DNA from: Aselliscus stoliczkanus
Lineage: Eukaryota > Chordata > Mammalia > Chiroptera > Hipposideridae
Direction of reading: 5' to 3'
Length of the DNA: 64,000 nt
NCBI GenBank assembly: GCA_033961575.1
Contig: CM066728.1
Span: 99,090,852 to 99,154,851 of the forward strand
Position numbers and translations under genes: made by a program. Below are positions 61,938 through 64,000 of the stretch, piece after piece (position 1 is the first letter of the stretch; every line of letters starts with the position of its first letter). The notes under the pieces were generated by a model that was not told the origin of the DNA, did not search any database, and was given only the letters and a program-made list of their open reading frames with translations.

Positions 61938-62180
61938 TCAATATTTTTTTTTTATTTTTTCCTGTTCTGACTGGGTATGTTTTGCTACCTGATCTTCTAA
62001 ATCACTGATTTGATCCTCTGCTTCATCTAATTTACTGTTGATTCCCTCTAATTTATTCATTTCAGTAATTGTATTCTTTATTTCTGACTGGTTCTTTTTC
62101 ATGTTTTCTATCTCAATTTTTATGTTTCCTATCTCTTTGTTGAAGTTCTTCCTGAGATCACTGAACATCCCTATAACCAA
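61938..62180 (-). pseudogene. L1 ORF1p coiled-coil remnant
   Basis: Eighty codons of charged heptad repeats (LRKNFNKEIGNIKIEIENMK, then LDEAEDQISDLEDQV), typical of the trimerising coiled coil of non-primate L1 ORF1p. The frame ends in an A-rich insertion before the RNA-binding domain. Confidence 0.8.
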
Positions 62181-64000
62181 TGCTTGGAACTCTGCCTCAC
62201 ATACATGCTTATCCCCAATTTGTTTAGCTGTTTTTCTGGAGCTTTGCTCTGTTGTTTTATTTGGGACATTTTTATTTGTCCCCCCATTTTGTCTACCTCC
62301 CTGTGTTTGTTTCTATGTATTCGGTAAGGCTGCTATGCCTCCTGGTTTTAGTAGAGTGGCTTTATGTAGTAGGTGTCCTATAGGACCCAGTGGTACCTTA
62401 TCCTTGGTCACCAGAGCTGGGTGCTCTAGGTGTGACCCTTGTGCAGGTTGTGTGTGCCCTCCTGTTGTAGTTGAGCCTTGGTTGCTGTTTTTATATCAAT
62501 TGGAGGGATTGACCCTCAGGCTGATTGATTGTGACGACTGGCAGTGACTATAGTGGAGGAGTAATGGTACAAGGGTTAATCCTATAGAGGAAGGTTCATT
62601 TTATTGGGTCTCTGGTGTCTGCCTAGTCTTCCCTTTGGGTGTGTAATCTTTTAAGGCAACAGGGTGTTGCTCTGACATGGTCTGAAGCTGGCCACAAGGC
62701 ATGCCAACCCTGGGGCCTCCTGGTAGGGGACCCATTGCAGAAATTTTTTAGCCTCAGCCTGTGCTCTGCTCAGGTTACCTGGTATGAGACACACAGCAAT
62801 CTGCAGATGGCCAACACCTGCACTGGGCTTAATGGTGCCTCAAGAGGCCAATCTGTGAACCTTGGCCAGCTGTCACTAGTGCCATACTTAGGGCTGCTCA
62901 TCCAGCAGAATGGAATGCGCTGAAACTAGATGCTGCTTGTTTGGGTTTTGTGAACTTTTGAGAGAGTTTATTAGAGTCTGCATCATGAGCTAAGAAAGGA
63001 TGTTTGTATGGAATGTCTGCAGCATGAGTTAAGACAGGCTGTTTGTATGGAAAAACTACTGGCTCAGGTGTGCCTGAAAGTTGAGCGGGCAAGGTTTCCA
63101 GGAATCATTAAGGTGGTTCAGGTGAAAAATGTTATCCAATTTGACAGAGACTCATATATAGCATCTGCCTGCACCTGCATGCAGGAGCAGGAAGGGTTCA
63201 ACAAAGAAACAATGAGTTTTGCCAGTTCTTCTGTCTGGGGGAAAGCTGCCCCTCCAGCCCTCACATTGAAGCCAGGCAATTCAGTTCCTCAGCTATCTCC
63301 CCTGGCATCTTTTGAGCTGCTGCCCCAGCACTGAAGCTCTGAGTGAGTCCATCAGCAAGTAAGTCAGTGCGCGGTCCATCTAAGAGGAGCATCAGAGATT
63401 CCAGCTGCCCTCCATCTCACTCAGCCACAATCTGCTGGTTTTCACAACCAGGAGTTATAGGGACTTTCTCTCCCCGGCACTGGATCCCTGGGTTGAGGAG
63501 CCTGGTATGGGGCTAGAACCACTTGCTCTGGGGGGTGGGGGGAGGTTGAGAGATATTCTCCGCAGCCAAAATATCCCTTCTGGTTCTTGATGGTTACAGT
63601 GGGTGTGGAACCACCCTGTTCCATGTCTCAGCCCTCCTACCAGTCTCGATGTGCCTTCTTCTGCATGTCATAGTTGTATGGCTTTGGTTTGGCTAGACTT
63701 CAGGCGATTCTCAGAGATGGTGGTTCTGTAGTTTAGCTGTAGTTGATGTTGTCCTGAGAGGAGGTGAGCACAGCGTTTACCTATTCCACCAACTTGACTG
63801 GAAAATGAAAATTGTTGAATGTTGTTTGTATTGCCTCACTTTAAGATTTAAACAACAGATGGTAAGAATGTCCAAGTAACTTGTGCAAAACACAAAAACA
63901 CATAAACTAATAGGTGGTAAAGCTCTACCATTGTGAAAAGTTTAATTGAATATAATCTCAACTTCTATTCTGAGGTTCTTTCCACCATTATTCCAACTCT

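Larger units (their letters stand above)
60370..63805 (-). mobile_element. internally deleted L1 with 5' region, ORF1 and ORF2 start
   Basis: Read on the minus strand from about 63.8 kb: a 5' region (GTCAAGTTGGTGGAATAGGT then AACGCTGTGCTCACCTCCTC), then ORF1 coiled-coil sequence (61938-62180, with QISDLEDQV-type heptads). The ORF1 RNA-binding part with GAPVIS-like text follows near 61620-61930, then the ORF1 C-terminus (61417-61611: DCQEIFKVMKSKNPQPRSLY; LSFRIERQMKGF). The ORF2 endonuclease start (61213-61371: STITLSVNELNTSIKRHRMA) comes next. Near 61085 the sequence jumps to ORF2-end/3'UTR text, so endonuclease end, reverse transcriptase and most of ORF2 are missing. Stops and frameshifts make it inactive. 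Confidence 0.85.

Noticed and set aside
62038..62547. 169-codon + strand ORF with Cys/Pro-rich end
   Set aside because: It is antisense to the L1 ORF1 coiled coil and 5' region, has no recognisable domain, and is open by chance.

Overview
This window is vertebrate nuclear DNA and almost certainly comes from a bat. It is AT-rich and intron-dominated, with dense interspersed repeats, microsatellites, and exons that appear only as short islands bounded by GT/AG. The lineage call rests on at least 16 copies of a tRNA-headed SINE that starts GGGCCGGCCGAGTGG. Two long copies carry, at their A-tailed end, the reverse complement of AAGATTTTATTGGGG, which I know from SINEs of horseshoe-bat relatives (Rhinolophoidea). 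The order Chiroptera is well supported; the family is an inference and I cannot name the species.

The only protein-coding gene I can support is the 3' half of CDH12 (cadherin-12, a type II classical cadherin), on the + strand. Seven coding segments were found: 7189-7376, 20999-21252, 31327-31463, 42844-42965, 47262-47379, 51140-51391 and 54714-55213. Their lengths are 188, 254, 137, 122, 118 and 252 nt, plus 500 nt to the stop. Every junction has AG before the exon and GT after it, and the codon phases join without a frameshift. The product is 522 residues running from early EC3 through EC4, EC5 and the transmembrane helix to the complete catenin-binding tail. The signal peptide, prodomain, EC1-EC2 and promoter lie upstream of the window. 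The 3'UTR starts at 55214 and has several candidate poly(A) signals; the one at 56063 has the best GU-rich downstream sequence.

Layout: 1-7188 is the end of an upstream intron, with an ancient LTR fragment and microsatellites. 7377-20998 is a 13.6-kb intron with two 3'-end L1 fragments, several SINEs and one long SINE. 21253-31326 holds a hAT-type DNA element, SINEs including a double SINE, and L2/MIR pieces. 31464-42843 holds an LTR piece, SINEs and MIRs. The introns at 42966, 47380 and 51392 are shorter (4.3, 3.8 and 3.3 kb); the last carries an 80-bp mariner-type MITE, two SINEs and a long (TG)n close to the final acceptor. From about 56.1 kb onward the sequence is intergenic: an MLT1-like LTR, a SINE, and, at 60.4-63.8 kb, an internally deleted minus-strand L1 that keeps its 5' region, ORF1 and the start of ORF2.

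I found no bacterial-type operon, CRISPR array, rRNA, functional tRNA or second gene. I do not see a wholly new biological system. The points most worth checking are a possible intronic-polyadenylation isoform of CDH12 after the transmembrane exon, a modular SINE family in three length classes, a double SINE inside one target-site duplication, and a hAT element with a repeated left terminus.
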